A DNA stretch of 64,000 nucleotides from DASUHT01 sp038230835. Lineage in GTDB: Bacteria; Actinomycetota; Thermoleophilia; Gaiellales; JAICJC01. The stretch covers positions 180,166 to 244,165 of the forward strand of contig JBBRMM010000004.1 in the NCBI GenBank assembly GCA_038230835.1, in the 5' to 3' direction. Each line of letters begins with the position of its first letter. Within the stretch, counting starts at the first letter, position 1. Under the pieces are notes generated by a model. It was not told the origin of the DNA. It saw nothing but the letters and a program-made list of their open reading frames with translations, and ran no database searches. Below are positions 24,507-33,265 of this stretch, piece by piece. A program made the position numbers and the translations under genes.

Positions 24507-27406
24507 GGTCGCGGCACCCGGCAGATCGGATAGTGCATGCACCACGACGGGCACGTGCCGCCGCGCGGATCGTGGCGGACGTCGCCGGCGCGGATCCGCT
24601 CGACGATCCCGATCGAGACCTCGACCGCGCGGTCGATCTGCGCCCAGAAGTCGTCGGCCTGGCGCAGGTCGGGCTGCTTGAGGCCGGTCGCATTCACCTC
24701 GCCCGCGAGCACCAGCCCGCGAGCCTCACGTGAGCCCGCCAGCGCGCGGTAGAGGCCGCCGACCGGCTCGACTCCGAGCAGCTCGCGCAGGGCCAGGATG
24801 TAGAGCGGAATCTGCAGCTTGCCGTCGCGCTCGAACTGGGCCGCCGCGTGTGCTGTGGCACCCGACTTGTAGTCCCAGACCAGTCCCCGCGGCGACATGC
24901 CCGGATCCATGTCCACGCGGTCGATCACGCCTGACACGGCGAAGTCGCCGATCCGCAGCCCCTCCTTCAGCCCCGGGGCTGACGTTGCGCCGCCGAAGCG
25001 CACCTCGAACCGGCGCGGCACCAGGTCGAGGCCGAGCGCCACCTCGCTGCGCAGGAACCCCTCCAGGTCGCGCTCGAGAGCCCGGGTCAGCTCACGGCCG
25101 GCGACCGTCCCCGGCACCCGCTGGCCGCCCAGCGCCTCGTGCAGACACCGGCGCATCAGCGGCAGCGCGCGCGGCAGGGTCTCGTCGCTCACCCGATCGA
25201 CTCCGAGCTCGGCCGGCACAAGCGTGAAGAAGCGGGCCAGCGTGGCATGCGCGACCGACCCCTTGAGCCTGGCGTCGAGCTCGAAGTCGATCTCGCGCGG
25301 GGAGAGCAGGCGCTCGACGAACCACATCGACGAGCAGTCTCCGAACCGCTCCAGGTCGGTGACCGAAAACTTCGGTGCCGCCGCGAGCTCGGCCGACGAC
25401 GCGGCCGCCGTCAGGCACGTCGAACGCAGCAGCGCGGTCTGGGCCCGCCGCAGCCTGCGCTCCCAGCCCGCGGCGGCGGCGGTGGTGATCGCCCACCCCG
25501 GGTCGGTGCGCAGCTCGCGCGCCAGCGTGCGCCGGCGGGCGCGATCGTCCGGCGCCTGGTCGAGCGGCCAGGTGAGATCGGCGAGCCCGCGTCGGCGCAC
25601 CGGCGTGTGCAAATCGACCAGCCGCCGCACCTCGTCGAGGAACGGCGAGGGGGCGATCGGCCGGCCGGCCTCGGTGACGGCGCTGCGGGCGAGGTGCAAC
25701 CGCTTCCACGGCCGGGTGACAGCCGAGGTGAACAGATGGCGATCGAGCTCGGCGCGGTCGATCCGGTGCAGCCCGATCGACTCGGCCATCGACGCGTCCA
25801 GCAGCCGGCGGTCGGTCGACCCCGGCAGGCTGCCCTCCTCGAGGCCGAGCACGAACACGGCGTCGAAGCGGCGCGTCCGGGCCCGGCGCAGGTCGAGCAC
25901 CGCAACCCGGCCTGGCTCGGCATCCGCGCCGACCCGGACCGGCAGCCGGGACACCAGTTCGATCAGGTCGGACGGAGCGGTACCTGTGATGCCGAGCGCC
26001 CGGAGTTCGTCGGCCGCTCGAGTCACGCCGCGCAGGGCGCGCACCCCGACTCTCGCGTGCTCGGGGACGAAGCGCGCCGCCACCGAGTTGGCCGCACGCA
26101 CCATGTCCCGGGCCAGCGTGACCAGTCCGTCGAGCGGGTCGGGGTTCTCCGCCAGCCGGTCGAGGGCGGGGGCGAATGGGCCGCCTGCGAGTTCGGTGGC
26201 CGCCTGCACAGTCTCGTCGTGGGCGAACACGCCCCGTCCGCGCAGCCGGCCCTCGATGAAGTCCACCCGCCGACGGGCGACTCCCGAGTACGGACTGCGC
26301 AGGTAGGCGAACAGGTCAGCCCGCTCTCCTGCGGTCCAGGCAAACCGCAGGCCGCCGGCGAGGGCGACCCCGAACCCGGTGTGGGAGAGCGGAAGCCGCG
26401 CGTCGACCGCGATCGGCACCTCGAGCGCGGCGAACGCATTTTCGAGCGCGGCCCGGTGTGCAGCCACCGACGGGACGAGGATCGCGACCTGCTCCGGCGC
26501 GTAGCCATCCCGTAGCAGCCCCAGCACCTCAGCCGCAACCAGCTCCGCGACGCCGCGCCGGCCGGCGGCCTCCAGCAACACCAGCGAGCCGTCGTCCGGT
26601 GGCGGCGGCGGCGCGGGAGCGTCCGTGAACAGGGTGCGCTCGAGATGCGCCAGCACCGGGGAGCGGAAGTGCTCGCCGGCGGGCAGCTCCTCGAACTCCG
26701 CGCCCCCTTCGGCGAGCGCCTCGACCAACGGTCGGACCGCCGCATAGGCCGGCCGCCCGGTCTCGTACGGCAGCGACACCGTGACCGGCACCCGAGCGGC
26801 CAGCGCGCGCAGTGCACGCACCTGGGCGGCGGTCATGTCCTCGAACCCGTAGGCGAGCACGGGCGTCTCGTCCCACGCGACCAGCCGCGACTCGAGCAGC
26901 CGGGCGCCATCCGCCGCCAGCCCGGCCCGGTCGACACCCAGGCCGATCCGGCTGCACTCGTCACGGTAGGCCCGCACGAGCGCGGCGAACTCCCCGGCCG
27001 ACCCTTCCAGGCCGTCGGGGTCGAGCATCGCTCCGGCCAGCTCGTCGGTCAGACCCGACAGCGCATCGGCGAACCCCGCGAACCGCGCGGACACCGCCAG
27101 GGTGTCCAGCGTGCCCGCGGTGACCACGCGGCGCAGAATCAGCCGGCGCTGGATCTCCGACAGTGCGGCGGTCGATTCGCCGCAACGCTCGAGGGCACGC
27201 TCGAACAGGTCGTCGAACGTGCCCACGCGCCCGCCCAGCACGGCCTCACGGCGGCGTAGGAGATCCCTCTCCACGAGCTCGACGTCAGTGCGGTTGGGGA
27301 CGATCAGCCACGGCTCGGCGCCGGCATCCACCTCGGCCAGGAAACGCTCCTCGAGCAGCGCAACCTTGCCGCAGTTGGCTGGTCCGAGGATCAGGCGAAG
27401 CGGCAT
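24503..27406 (-). CDS. addB: AddB-like nuclease subunit with Fe-S motif
   Basis: 967 residues. N-terminal P-loop-like LILGPANCGKVALLEERFL (the usual S/T after GK is V, so ATP binding may be weak), a degenerate helicase core, and a C-terminal nuclease with GLVWDYKSG (Asp845, Lys847). The iron-staple cysteines are in FGDCSSMWFVERLL and C952, C956, C962 (CPSWCMHYPIC). It forms the second subunit of the recombination nuclease. A TAGAAT -10 box lies six bases before the ATG (27413-27418, minus), so the operon is probably leaderless. Confidence 0.88.
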   Translation of the reverse strand: MPLRLILGPANCGKVALLEERFLAEVDAGAEPWLIVPNRTDVELVERDLLRRREAVLGGRVGTFDDLFERALERCGESTAALSEIQRRLILRRVVTAGTLDTLAVSARFAGFADALSGLTDELAGAMLDPDGLEGSAGEFAALVRAYRDECSRIGLGVDRAGLAADGARLLESRLVAWDETPVLAYGFEDMTAAQVRALRALAARVPVTVSLPYETGRPAYAAVRPLVEALAEGGAEFEELPAGEHFRSPVLAHLERTLFTDAPAPPPPPDDGSLVLLEAAGRRGVAELVAAEVLGLLRDGYAPEQVAILVPSVAAHRAALENAFAALEVPIAVDARLPLSHTGFGVALAGGLRFAWTAGERADLFAYLRSPYSGVARRRVDFIEGRLRGRGVFAHDETVQAATELAGGPFAPALDRLAENPDPLDGLVTLARDMVRAANSVAARFVPEHARVGVRALRGVTRAADELRALGITGTAPSDLIELVSRLPVRVGADAEPGRVAVLDLRRARTRRFDAVFVLGLEEGSLPGSTDRRLLDASMAESIGLHRIDRAELDRHLFTSAVTRPWKRLHLARSAVTEAGRPIAPSPFLDEVRRLVDLHTPVRRRGLADLTWPLDQAPDDRARRRTLARELRTDPGWAITTAAAAGWERRLRRAQTALLRSTCLTAAASSAELAAAPKFSVTDLERFGDCSSMWFVERLLSPREIDFELDARLKGSVAHATLARFFTLVPAELGVDRVSDETLPRALPLMRRCLHEALGGQRVPGTVAGRELTRALERDLEGFLRSEVALGLDLVPRRFEVRFGGATSAPGLKEGLRIGDFAVSGVIDRVDMDPGMSPRGLVWDYKSGATAHAAAQFERDGKLQIPLYILALRELLGVEPVGGLYRALAGSREARGLVLAGEVNATGLKQPDLRQADDFWAQIDRAVEVSIGIVERIRAGDVRHDPRGGTCPSWCMHYPICRVPRP

Positions 27407-27459
27407 CGAGTGATTCTAGGCGCCTCCACCCCACACACCGACCCCCACCCCACCCCCAC

Positions 27460-27492
27460 CCCACCCCGGGGTCAAACCCCGTACGGACCGGG
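27460..27492 (+). repeat. Dispersed intergenic repeat, copy 1
   Basis: CCCCACCCCGGGGTC-A-AACCCC-GTACGGACCGGG, preceded by CCCCA-type tracts. The middle is a near-palindrome (GGGGTCxxACCCC) followed by the palindrome CCGTACGG. Copies lie at 27698, 49350 and (inverted) 63843. Confidence 0.85.
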
Positions 27493-27697
27493 ACACGGTT
27501 TCGTTGCAAAGATGCGCAGAACAGCAACCCGCGAGCCCCCGGTGTCCCAGCGCCTTGTAAGGAGCCGCCCCCATCCGAGCACCCCACGCGTTCTGTGGTT
27601 ACAAGGCCTGGCGCCGCCCCAGCCGCGCCGAGCCGACCGCCCCGAGCCGCCGAGGGCGCATACCGTCAAGGTCGACCCGGCCACCCCACCCCCACCC

Positions 27698-27730
27698 CAC
27701 CCCGGGGTCAGACCCCGTACGGACCGGGGG
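27698..27730 (+). repeat. Dispersed intergenic repeat, copy 2
   Basis: Same core with GGGGTCAGACCCC and GTACGGACCGGG; a CCACCCC tract precedes it. It differs from copy 1 at one central base. Confidence 0.85.
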
Positions 27731-27763
27731 ACGGATTCGGCACGGAGTCGTGACACCGCTCTA

Positions 27764-27943
27764 AGAACTCGTTTCAGAATGAGCTTCGTCGTGAGGCGCA
27801 GGGCGCGGTGGTTGCGGGAAGGATCGAGCGGCGAGCGGAGCGCAGGCGTGGCTGAAGCCACGTTGAGCACCGCACGCCGCGTGGGACGCACCCGCAACCG
27901 GCGCGAACCAGCCGCAACAGAAGCTCATTCTGAAACGAGTTCT
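27764..27943. mobile_element. MITE-like hairpin element (180 bp)
   Basis: Bounded by perfect 24-base inverted repeats beginning AGAACTCGTTTCAG (27764-27787) and their complement (27920-27943). Imperfect pairing continues inwards (GGTTGCGGG/ACCCGCAACC), and a central hairpin GTGGCTGAAGCCAC is present. No ORF inside. No clear target duplication is seen. It may be a non-autonomous element or a structured RNA; it could also work as a bidirectional terminator between addB and the phosphodiesterase gene. Confidence 0.6.
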
Positions 27944-27973
27944 AAACCGCAGGGGTCATCAGGGCTCGGGCGG

Positions 27974-29266
27974 TCAGCTCAGCACTCGCCCGTCCAGCCC
28001 CGAGGCGTCGAGCCCCAGGCCGTCCAGCGCGGTCGCGGCGACATCCTCGACGCGCGCGTCCCCGGATGGGTGTACGCCGCGAACGAGCACGAACGCGTCG
28101 TCGGCAGTGTGCATCCCGGTCAGCCGGCCGTTGCCCTGAAGCTCGGTGGTTCGCACCGAGCCCTTCAGATCCCAGCCGTTGTGCGACTCCAGCACCAGAT
28201 CCGGGGCCCGATCGACGCAGGGACCGTGGAACGCCTGCTCGCGGGTCGCGACGTGCTTGACGAACGGCAGCCCGTCCGCCCAGGCGGCCAGTTCGCCGCG
28301 CACCGCGTCGTACTCGGACGGCAGCACCGTGCCGCCGGGCTCACGACCCGCCAGGTTCAGGTACAACCGACCTGGATCCATGCAGTAGGCCCGGGTCCGC
28401 TCGGTCACGATCGAAGCGATCGACACCGCAGGGTCGGCCAGGCTCAGCCACCCGTCGCGCTCCAGCCAGCGGTTCACGTACACCTCGTGGTCGAGCCGGC
28501 AGAAGCCGTGATCGGAGAGCAGGATCAGCCGGCAGTCATCCGGCAGCCGCCGCACCACCTCGCCGACCGCGGCGTCGACCCGGTCGTAGTACTCGTGGAA
28601 CCTGCTCGCCCACGGCTCCTCACCGGATTCCATCTGCGCCCAGAGGAAGTGGTGCAGGCGATCGGTGCCCGTGAAGGCCACGTAGTAGAGGTCGCACGGC
28701 TCACGCTCCAACAACCCGACCAGCACCCTTGCCCGCGCCTCGTGGTGGATCAATAGCTGCCCCCAGAAGGCCTCCAGATCCGTATGCCCCAGCGCCAGGT
28801 CGACGTCGATCATGTAGCCCTGGTCGCGCAGCCACCGCTGAAGCTCGGGCGGCTGCACCGCCTTTTCGAACACCGGCGAGACGAAGCCCGAAACCAGCAC
28901 GCCTCGGCGCGGTTGTGGCTGCGCCGGATACGTACCTGGGATGTTCACGACCACCGAGCGCATGCCCGCCCGGCCGGCGAGCTCCCATACCGTGGGCGCG
29001 GCGATCGTCAGAGCATTAGTGAACGTCATGTCCCAACTCGCGGCCCTGCGCTCCACGAACCCGAACACCCCGTGACGGCCCGGGTTCACGCCCGTCGACG
29101 CGCCGGCCCAGGACACCGAGGAGATCGGCGGCAGCGGCGCCCCGGCGCTGGTCAACGTGCCCTGGCGAGACAGGCCGGCCAGGTTCGGCAGGCCGCCGGC
29201 GGCGATCCGCGCGCGAAGGTAACTCGCCGGTGCACCGTCCAGCCCGATGACCGCAACCCTGGGCAC
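27974..29266 (-). CDS. Alkaline-phosphatase-superfamily phosphodiesterase
   Basis: 430 residues, type I phosphodiesterase/nucleotide pyrophosphatase fold. First metal site VIGLDGAPASY; nucleophile region SSVSWAGASTGVNPGRHG; later metal ligands TGTDRLHHFLW and LLSDHGFCRLDH. No signal peptide. Such cytosolic members act on nucleotide sugars, phospholipids or phosphonates; substrate unknown. Starts at GTG, 26 bases after fdxA, same strand. Confidence 0.88.
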   Translation of the reverse strand: MPRVAVIGLDGAPASYLRARIAAGGLPNLAGLSRQGTLTSAGAPLPPISSVSWAGASTGVNPGRHGVFGFVERRAASWDMTFTNALTIAAPTVWELAGRAGMRSVVVNIPGTYPAQPQPRRGVLVSGFVSPVFEKAVQPPELQRWLRDQGYMIDVDLALGHTDLEAFWGQLLIHHEARARVLVGLLEREPCDLYYVAFTGTDRLHHFLWAQMESGEEPWASRFHEYYDRVDAAVGEVVRRLPDDCRLILLSDHGFCRLDHEVYVNRWLERDGWLSLADPAVSIASIVTERTRAYCMDPGRLYLNLAGREPGGTVLPSEYDAVRGELAAWADGLPFVKHVATREQAFHGPCVDRAPDLVLESHNGWDLKGSVRTTELQGNGRLTGMHTADDAFVLVRGVHPSGDARVEDVAATALDGLGLDASGLDGRVLS

Positions 29267-29292
29267 CAGCTAGCGGCGGCCCGCGTACAGGC

Positions 29293-29571
<279 letters not shown>

Positions 29572-29623
29572 GGGACGGCCTCCTGAAAACGACTTGGAGG
29601 CCGCGATTCTAGCCAGCGGTCGC

Positions 29624-30304
29624 TCAGACCGCGTGCACCACCCGGTTCACCAACACGTTCAGCACGTACATCCGGTCGAAGAACATGGCCAGCCCGACAG
29701 CCACCAGGATCACTCCTGAACACACCCGAACCGCGGTGTAGTGGTCGCGGATCGAACGGGCGGCCGCCATCACCTGCCCGAAGGCCACGCCGGCCGCCAG
29801 GAAGGGGACGGCCAGGCCGGCCGAGTACGCAGCCAGCAGCGCCGCTCCCGACCCGGCGGTGCGGCTCGATCCGGCCAGGGCGAGCAGCGCGGCCAGCACG
29901 GGCCCGACGCACGGCGTCCAGCACAGACCGAACGCACTGCCGAGCAGCAGCGCAGACCCCGACCCGCGCGCCGGCTCGACCGCGGGCTGCAACGACCGCT
30001 CGAGAGCGGGGATCGGCAGCAGTCCCGTCATCGCAAACCCCATCGCCACGATCACGATCCCGCCGACGTGGATCAGGTCGATCCGGTGGTCTGCGAACTG
30101 ACCACCGATCAGCGCAGCCCCCACCCCCATCGCAACGAACACCGCACTGAACCCGAGCACGAACGGCACGCCGGCGCTGATCGCCGTTCGCGGCCGGTCT
30201 GCGCGGGCACCGATCGCCGACAGGTAGGCCGGAACCAGCGGCAGCACGCATGGCGTCGCGAAGGACACCATGCCGGCGGCGAATGCGGCCAGCGCAAGGC
30301 TCAA
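29624..30304 (-). CDS. ccdA: CcdA-type cytochrome c biogenesis / thiol transport protein
   Basis: 226 residues, six membrane helices. The two reactive cysteines are in ATPCVLPLVPAYL (helix 1) and CWTPCVGPVLA (helix 4). It passes reducing power from cytosolic thioredoxin to extracytoplasmic thiol proteins such as the neighbouring TlpA-like and CcmH-like proteins. The start overlaps the ccmH stop (ATGA-type coupling). Confidence 0.93.
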   Translation of the reverse strand: MSLALAAFAAGMVSFATPCVLPLVPAYLSAIGARADRPRTAISAGVPFVLGFSAVFVAMGVGAALIGGQFADHRIDLIHVGGIVIVAMGFAMTGLLPIPALERSLQPAVEPARGSGSALLLGSAFGLCWTPCVGPVLAALLALAGSSRTAGSGAALLAAYSAGLAVPFLAAGVAFGQVMAAARSIRDHYTAVRVCSGVILVAVGLAMFFDRMYVLNVLVNRVVHAV

Positions 30305-30756
30305 TCGAGCCCACGCAGATCGGCGTCGATCCGCGCATCGAGCGCCGGATCAGGCGGCAGGGAGCGCCCGGGCGGCCCGCGCCGAGATCGCGACCAGGCG
30401 AGCGTCAACCCCATTGCCACCGCCGCACCCACGGCCAGCACCGCCGCCGGCACCACCCACGCAAGAAGGTCGAACCCACGCTTCGGCGGGGCGGCGAGGA
30501 TCTCCTCGCCAAACTGGGCGACCAGCGTGGAACGCACCCGATCGGCCGTCCACGCGTCACCGCACCACCGGTGCAGGTTCACCCGCACGCGGCCGGCGAA
30601 GGCCGAGTTGGACTGGTCGAGCCGCTCGTGACACACCGTGCACATGAGCTGCGTCTCCATGTCCGGCTCGGTCCAGCCGTTGCAGGCCATCGCCGCCGGG
30701 GGCAGAGCGAGCCACGCCAGCACCACCAGCACGGCGGCCACGGGCCATCGCCTCAC
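30301..30756 (-). CDS. ccmH: CcmH/CycL-type cytochrome c maturation protein
   Basis: 151 residues: cleavable N-terminal helix (VAAVLVVLAWLALPPAAMA), then LMCTVCHERLDQSNS, the LRCxxCQ-like motif of CcmH, a second Cys in NLHRWC, and a C-terminal membrane helix (AWVVPAAVLAVGAAVAMGL). It keeps apocytochrome heme-binding thiols reduced. GTG overlaps the tlpA stop. A longer start is open but would lie inside tlpA. Confidence 0.88.
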   Translation of the reverse strand: MRRWPVAAVLVVLAWLALPPAAMACNGWTEPDMETQLMCTVCHERLDQSNSAFAGRVRVNLHRWCGDAWTADRVRSTLVAQFGEEILAAPPKRGFDLLAWVVPAAVLAVGAAVAMGLTLAWSRSRRGPPGRSLPPDPALDARIDADLRGLD

Positions 30757-31304
30757 GACGCTCCTGCCAGCATCGGCCGCAGAACCGACGCTAGGGCGGA
30801 CGACGTGACCAGTCCGTCGAACAGGTGCCGCACCACTCCGGACCGGTCGATCACGTAGGTGACCGGCAAGCCGGTCCCGAATCCCCACCGCGCGGCGATC
30901 CCGCCGCTGTCGTGCACCAGCGGGTAGCCGTCGTGATAGGTGCGCGCGAACCCGCGGCCATCGCTCACGAAGTCGTTCGTGTCCACCCCGAGCACCACCA
31001 CGCCACGCGATCGGTACTCGGCCATCGCCTGGTTGAACACGGGCGCCTCAGCCTGGCAGCCGGTGCACCACGAGGCCCACAGGTTGAGCAGCACGACGCG
31101 GCCCCGGTACCGGCTCAGCGTGATCTCACCGCGACCCAGGAGCGCCGGCGCTGTGAAGTTGGGAGCGGTGGGCGCGCGACCGTCCTTGAGCTGCGCGTAC
31201 ACCGTGGTGGAGTTTTGCAGCAGGCTCTGGGCGAACAGCGCGACCATTGCGGCGAGCACCAGCACGGCCACCGCCTGCAGCGTCAATCTGACCCGTCGAG
31301 GCAC
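30753..31304 (-). CDS. TlpA/ResA-like thiol-disulfide oxidoreductase
   Basis: 183 residues. N-terminal membrane anchor (LQAVAVLVLAAMVALFAQSL), then a thioredoxin fold with WASWCTGCQAEAPVF (active CxxC) and cis-Pro loop GTGLPVTYVID. It reduces apocytochrome c or other exported thiols, fed by CcdA. First gene of the tlpA-ccmH-ccdA operon, whose heme lyase (CcmF/ResB) is not in the window. Confidence 0.93.
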   Translation of the reverse strand: MPRRVRLTLQAVAVLVLAAMVALFAQSLLQNSTTVYAQLKDGRAPTAPNFTAPALLGRGEITLSRYRGRVVLLNLWASWCTGCQAEAPVFNQAMAEYRSRGVVVLGVDTNDFVSDGRGFARTYHDGYPLVHDSGGIAARWGFGTGLPVTYVIDRSGVVRHLFDGLVTSSALASVLRPMLAGAS

Positions 31305-31339
31305 CGGATCAGCTTAGATGGTTTATCGACGGCGCCGGA

Positions 31340-31555
31340 TCAGGCCTCGCGCGCGGACGCCGGGAACGACCGGCTGTACGGTCGCCAGGGGACACGCTCC
31401 CACTCGGCTCCATGACACATCGGGCAGGCCGGAAGCGACCGGTAGACGGTCACTCCGTACCCACAGTCACGACACCGGAACTCACCCTTTGCCCGCATCC
31501 CGGCTGCCCAGTCGGTTACGGCCTTGTCGTCCAGTGGTTTGGCGGTCGACCCCAT
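31340..31555 (-). CDS. 71-residue zinc-ribbon protein
   Basis: Contains EFRCRDCGYGVTVYRSLPAC and CPMCHGAEW, a CxxC...CxxC rubredoxin-like ribbon as in small FYDLN/rubrerythrin-tail proteins. An AGGAG site seven bases before the ATG and a good upstream promoter (31619-31647) support it. The function is unknown. Confidence 0.75.
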   Translation of the reverse strand: MGSTAKPLDDKAVTDWAAGMRAKGEFRCRDCGYGVTVYRSLPACPMCHGAEWERVPWRPYSRSFPASAREA

Positions 31556-31618
31556 CTGAATGCTCCTCGCTCCCCCACCCCGGCGGCCGTCAGGGTGACG
31601 GTCCGCTCTGGTAGTCGA

Positions 31619-31647
31619 AGACTAGTCGCCACAACCACCGCTCTCAA
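31619..31647 (-). promoter_or_regulatory. Sigma-70-type promoter of the zinc-ribbon gene
   Basis: -35 TTGAGA (31642-31647), 17-base spacer, -10 TAGTCT (31619-31624). It lies in an AT-rich island that stands out from the GC-rich surroundings. Confidence 0.6.
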
Positions 31648-31673
31648 TGAAGAAACAATAAATTCTTTGCGCG

Positions 31674-31690
31674 AACGCAATACTTGCGTT
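31674..31690. promoter_or_regulatory. Operator-like palindrome AACGCAA-TAC-TTGCGTT
   Basis: Perfect seven-base arms with a three-base centre, 27 bases upstream of the -35 of the zinc-ribbon gene, in an AT-rich stretch. The place fits an activator site. Confidence 0.45.
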
Positions 31691-31753
31691 GTCTCCGATG
31701 CTGGACAAAATGACCACTCCTGCACCGGTGGCCCCACTCAACGCCGCGGCCGG

Positions 31754-32302
31754 TCATTCGCCCCGGGAATCGAGAGCAGGCCTGCGCTCCCGCAACGCGC
31801 GACCACAGATCAGCCAGCCGCGGAAGAGCAGCCAGCCGAGCAGGCAGCCGATGCATGCGCCGACGATCACGTCGGACGGATAGTGGACGCCAAGGTAGAC
31901 GCGCGAGAGCGCCACCAACGCGGCGTACGTCAGCAGTCCGGTGCGCAGACGTGGAGCCCACATCCCGATCACCATCGCACAGGTGAACGAGGTCAGGGCG
32001 TGACCGCTGGGCATCGACGGGTCGGGGGGCAGCGCCACCAGCGGATGCACGTGGGCATCGGAGAGCGGCGGGCGGGGACGGTCGAACAGCGCCTTGAGCA
32101 CCGCGTCCACCCTGCCGGCGACGATGATCGCGACCAGGGTCAGCGCCGGCAGTGCCAGCCGGCGGGTCGCGATCGCAACACCGACTGCGACCAGCAGGAA
32201 GACGATCTCGTTGGTGGCCGAGAGCAGCTTCATGACCGGCGTCACAACCGGCCAGTCGAGTCCCGAAAGCGCCTCGACGATGCGTCTGTCGAGCGCACCC
32301 AT
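31754..32302 (-). CDS. PAP2-family membrane phosphatase
   Basis: 182 residues, about five helices. All three PAP2 motifs are present: KALFDRPRPP, PSMPSGHALTS and SRVYLGVHYPSDVIVG. It dephosphorylates a membrane lipid such as undecaprenyl diphosphate or phosphatidate. Start ten bases after the shared -10 box at 32312-32318. Confidence 0.92.
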   Translation of the reverse strand: MGALDRRIVEALSGLDWPVVTPVMKLLSATNEIVFLLVAVGVAIATRRLALPALTLVAIIVAGRVDAVLKALFDRPRPPLSDAHVHPLVALPPDPSMPSGHALTSFTCAMVIGMWAPRLRTGLLTYAALVALSRVYLGVHYPSDVIVGACIGCLLGWLLFRGWLICGRALRERRPALDSRGE

Positions 32303-32311
32303 CAGGCCCGG

Positions 32312-32318
32312 TACTCTA
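32312..32318. promoter_or_regulatory. Shared bidirectional -10 box (TACTCTA)
   Basis: Plus strand TACTCT (32312-32317) is 11 bases before the ATG of the plus gene; minus strand TAGAGT (32318-32313) is 10 bases before the ATG of PAP2. The two hexamers overlap by five bases. Confidence 0.5.
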
Positions 32319-32328
32319 CGCTGCGTCG

Positions 32329-32895
32329 ATGACAGCGCCCAAGGCCACGCTCAAGCCGTACCTGGAGGAGATCCGTCAATGGGTCGTCCAGGGCCGCACC
32401 GACGTCTGGATCGCCCACGCGCTCAACTCGACGCCGGCCAGCATCTCGGCGTTTCGCTCGTCGCACGGGATCCTGCGCCGGGAACTGGCCTCCGAGGGCG
32501 GCGGGGTCGACGTCCCACCGCCGGTCGCGCCACCCGACGCGCCGCCCGAGGAACAGCCGGCCAAGCCGCGGCGGCGGTCACGATCCAAGAAGACGCCCGA
32601 GCCACTGGCGACCTCGGCCGCGACAGTTGCGGCGGCGGCGGTCGAGCAACCGCCGGCCTCCCCGCAGGAGCCGGCGACGTCGTCCAAACGCCGGCGACGC
32701 GGCGGCCGCGGGCGCACCAAGCGCCGCGAGGGTTTCGAGGCCACGCTCGATACCGGCCAGGAGGGGTACGGCTTCTGGCTCGACGGCGCGGTCCGCGACG
32801 ACCCCGTGTTCGCCGAGCACTGGGCATCGCGGCGCGGGCTTGTCGTGCGGATCGAGGTCGACCAGATCGTGATCCGCCCCGACGACCGAGCCTGA
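32329..32895 (+). CDS. 188-residue HTH-like protein with a basic linker
   Basis: N-terminal 45 residues (IRQWVVQGRTDVWIAHALNS then TPASISAFRSSHGI) look like a helix-turn-helix. The middle is Pro/Ala-rich with basic clusters (RRRSRSKK, SKRRRRGGRGRTKRR), and the last 55 residues form a beta-rich domain (EGYGFWLDGAVRDDPVFAEH). Probably a DNA- or nucleoid-binding protein. No named family. Confidence 0.7.
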   Translation: MTAPKATLKPYLEEIRQWVVQGRTDVWIAHALNSTPASISAFRSSHGILRRELASEGGGVDVPPPVAPPDAPPEEQPAKPRRRSRSKKTPEPLATSAATVAAAAVEQPPASPQEPATSSKRRRRGGRGRTKRREGFEATLDTGQEGYGFWLDGAVRDDPVFAEHWASRRGLVVRIEVDQIVIRPDDRA

Positions 32896-32956
32896 CGCTA
32901 GCGGCTGCGGACGGCCGAAACCCCCGGAAACGTGGTATCCGACCATCCCGCCGGGG

Positions 32957-33265
32957 TCAGCGAAAGTCGCTCGCATTGCGTGCGAACCAGTGGAATGCGG
33001 CGTCCTGCACGAGCGACAGATCGTACGCGAACGGCAACTCGGTCGTCCGCTGCGCGACATCCAGGCACCAGCCCGAGGCCTCCGCGTACTCGCCGGCCAA
33101 CCGGTCGAGCGTGTAGCTCGTGCCCAGCCGCCGCTGGAGCTCGTTCACGATCTCGGCCACCACCGCATTCAGCACCGCTCGCCGAAGGGTGGACAGCTCG
33201 GCCTGCTCGAGCCGCCGAGCCCCAGCCTGCCACTCGATCAGGGCCACCTCGGTGAGAGCGTTCAC
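32957..33265 (-). CDS. 102-residue uncharacterised protein after DUF501
   Basis: GTG start overlaps the DUF501 stop (GTGA). The product is mostly helical, with VVAEIVNELQRRLGTSYTLD and YAEASGWCLDVAQRTTELPF. It recalls small actinobacterial proteins found at the end of the eno-ftsB-DUF501 cluster, but I cannot name it. Last gene of a long operon. Confidence 0.7.
   Translation of the reverse strand: MNALTEVALIEWQAGARRLEQAELSTLRRAVLNAVVAEIVNELQRRLGTSYTLDRLAGEYAEASGWCLDVAQRTTELPFAYDLSLVQDAAFHWFARNASDFR

Larger units (their letters stand above)
27407..27763. other. Gene-free GC-rich stretch with two copies of a dispersed repeat
   Basis: Holds the addB -10 box, two copies of the CCCCGGGGTC-AGACCCCGTAC repeat, C-rich tracts of the CCCCA type and an inverted repeat CCTTGTAA/TTACAAGG (within 27552-27608). 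No ORF here has coding character. It continues into the MITE-like element. Confidence 0.6.
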
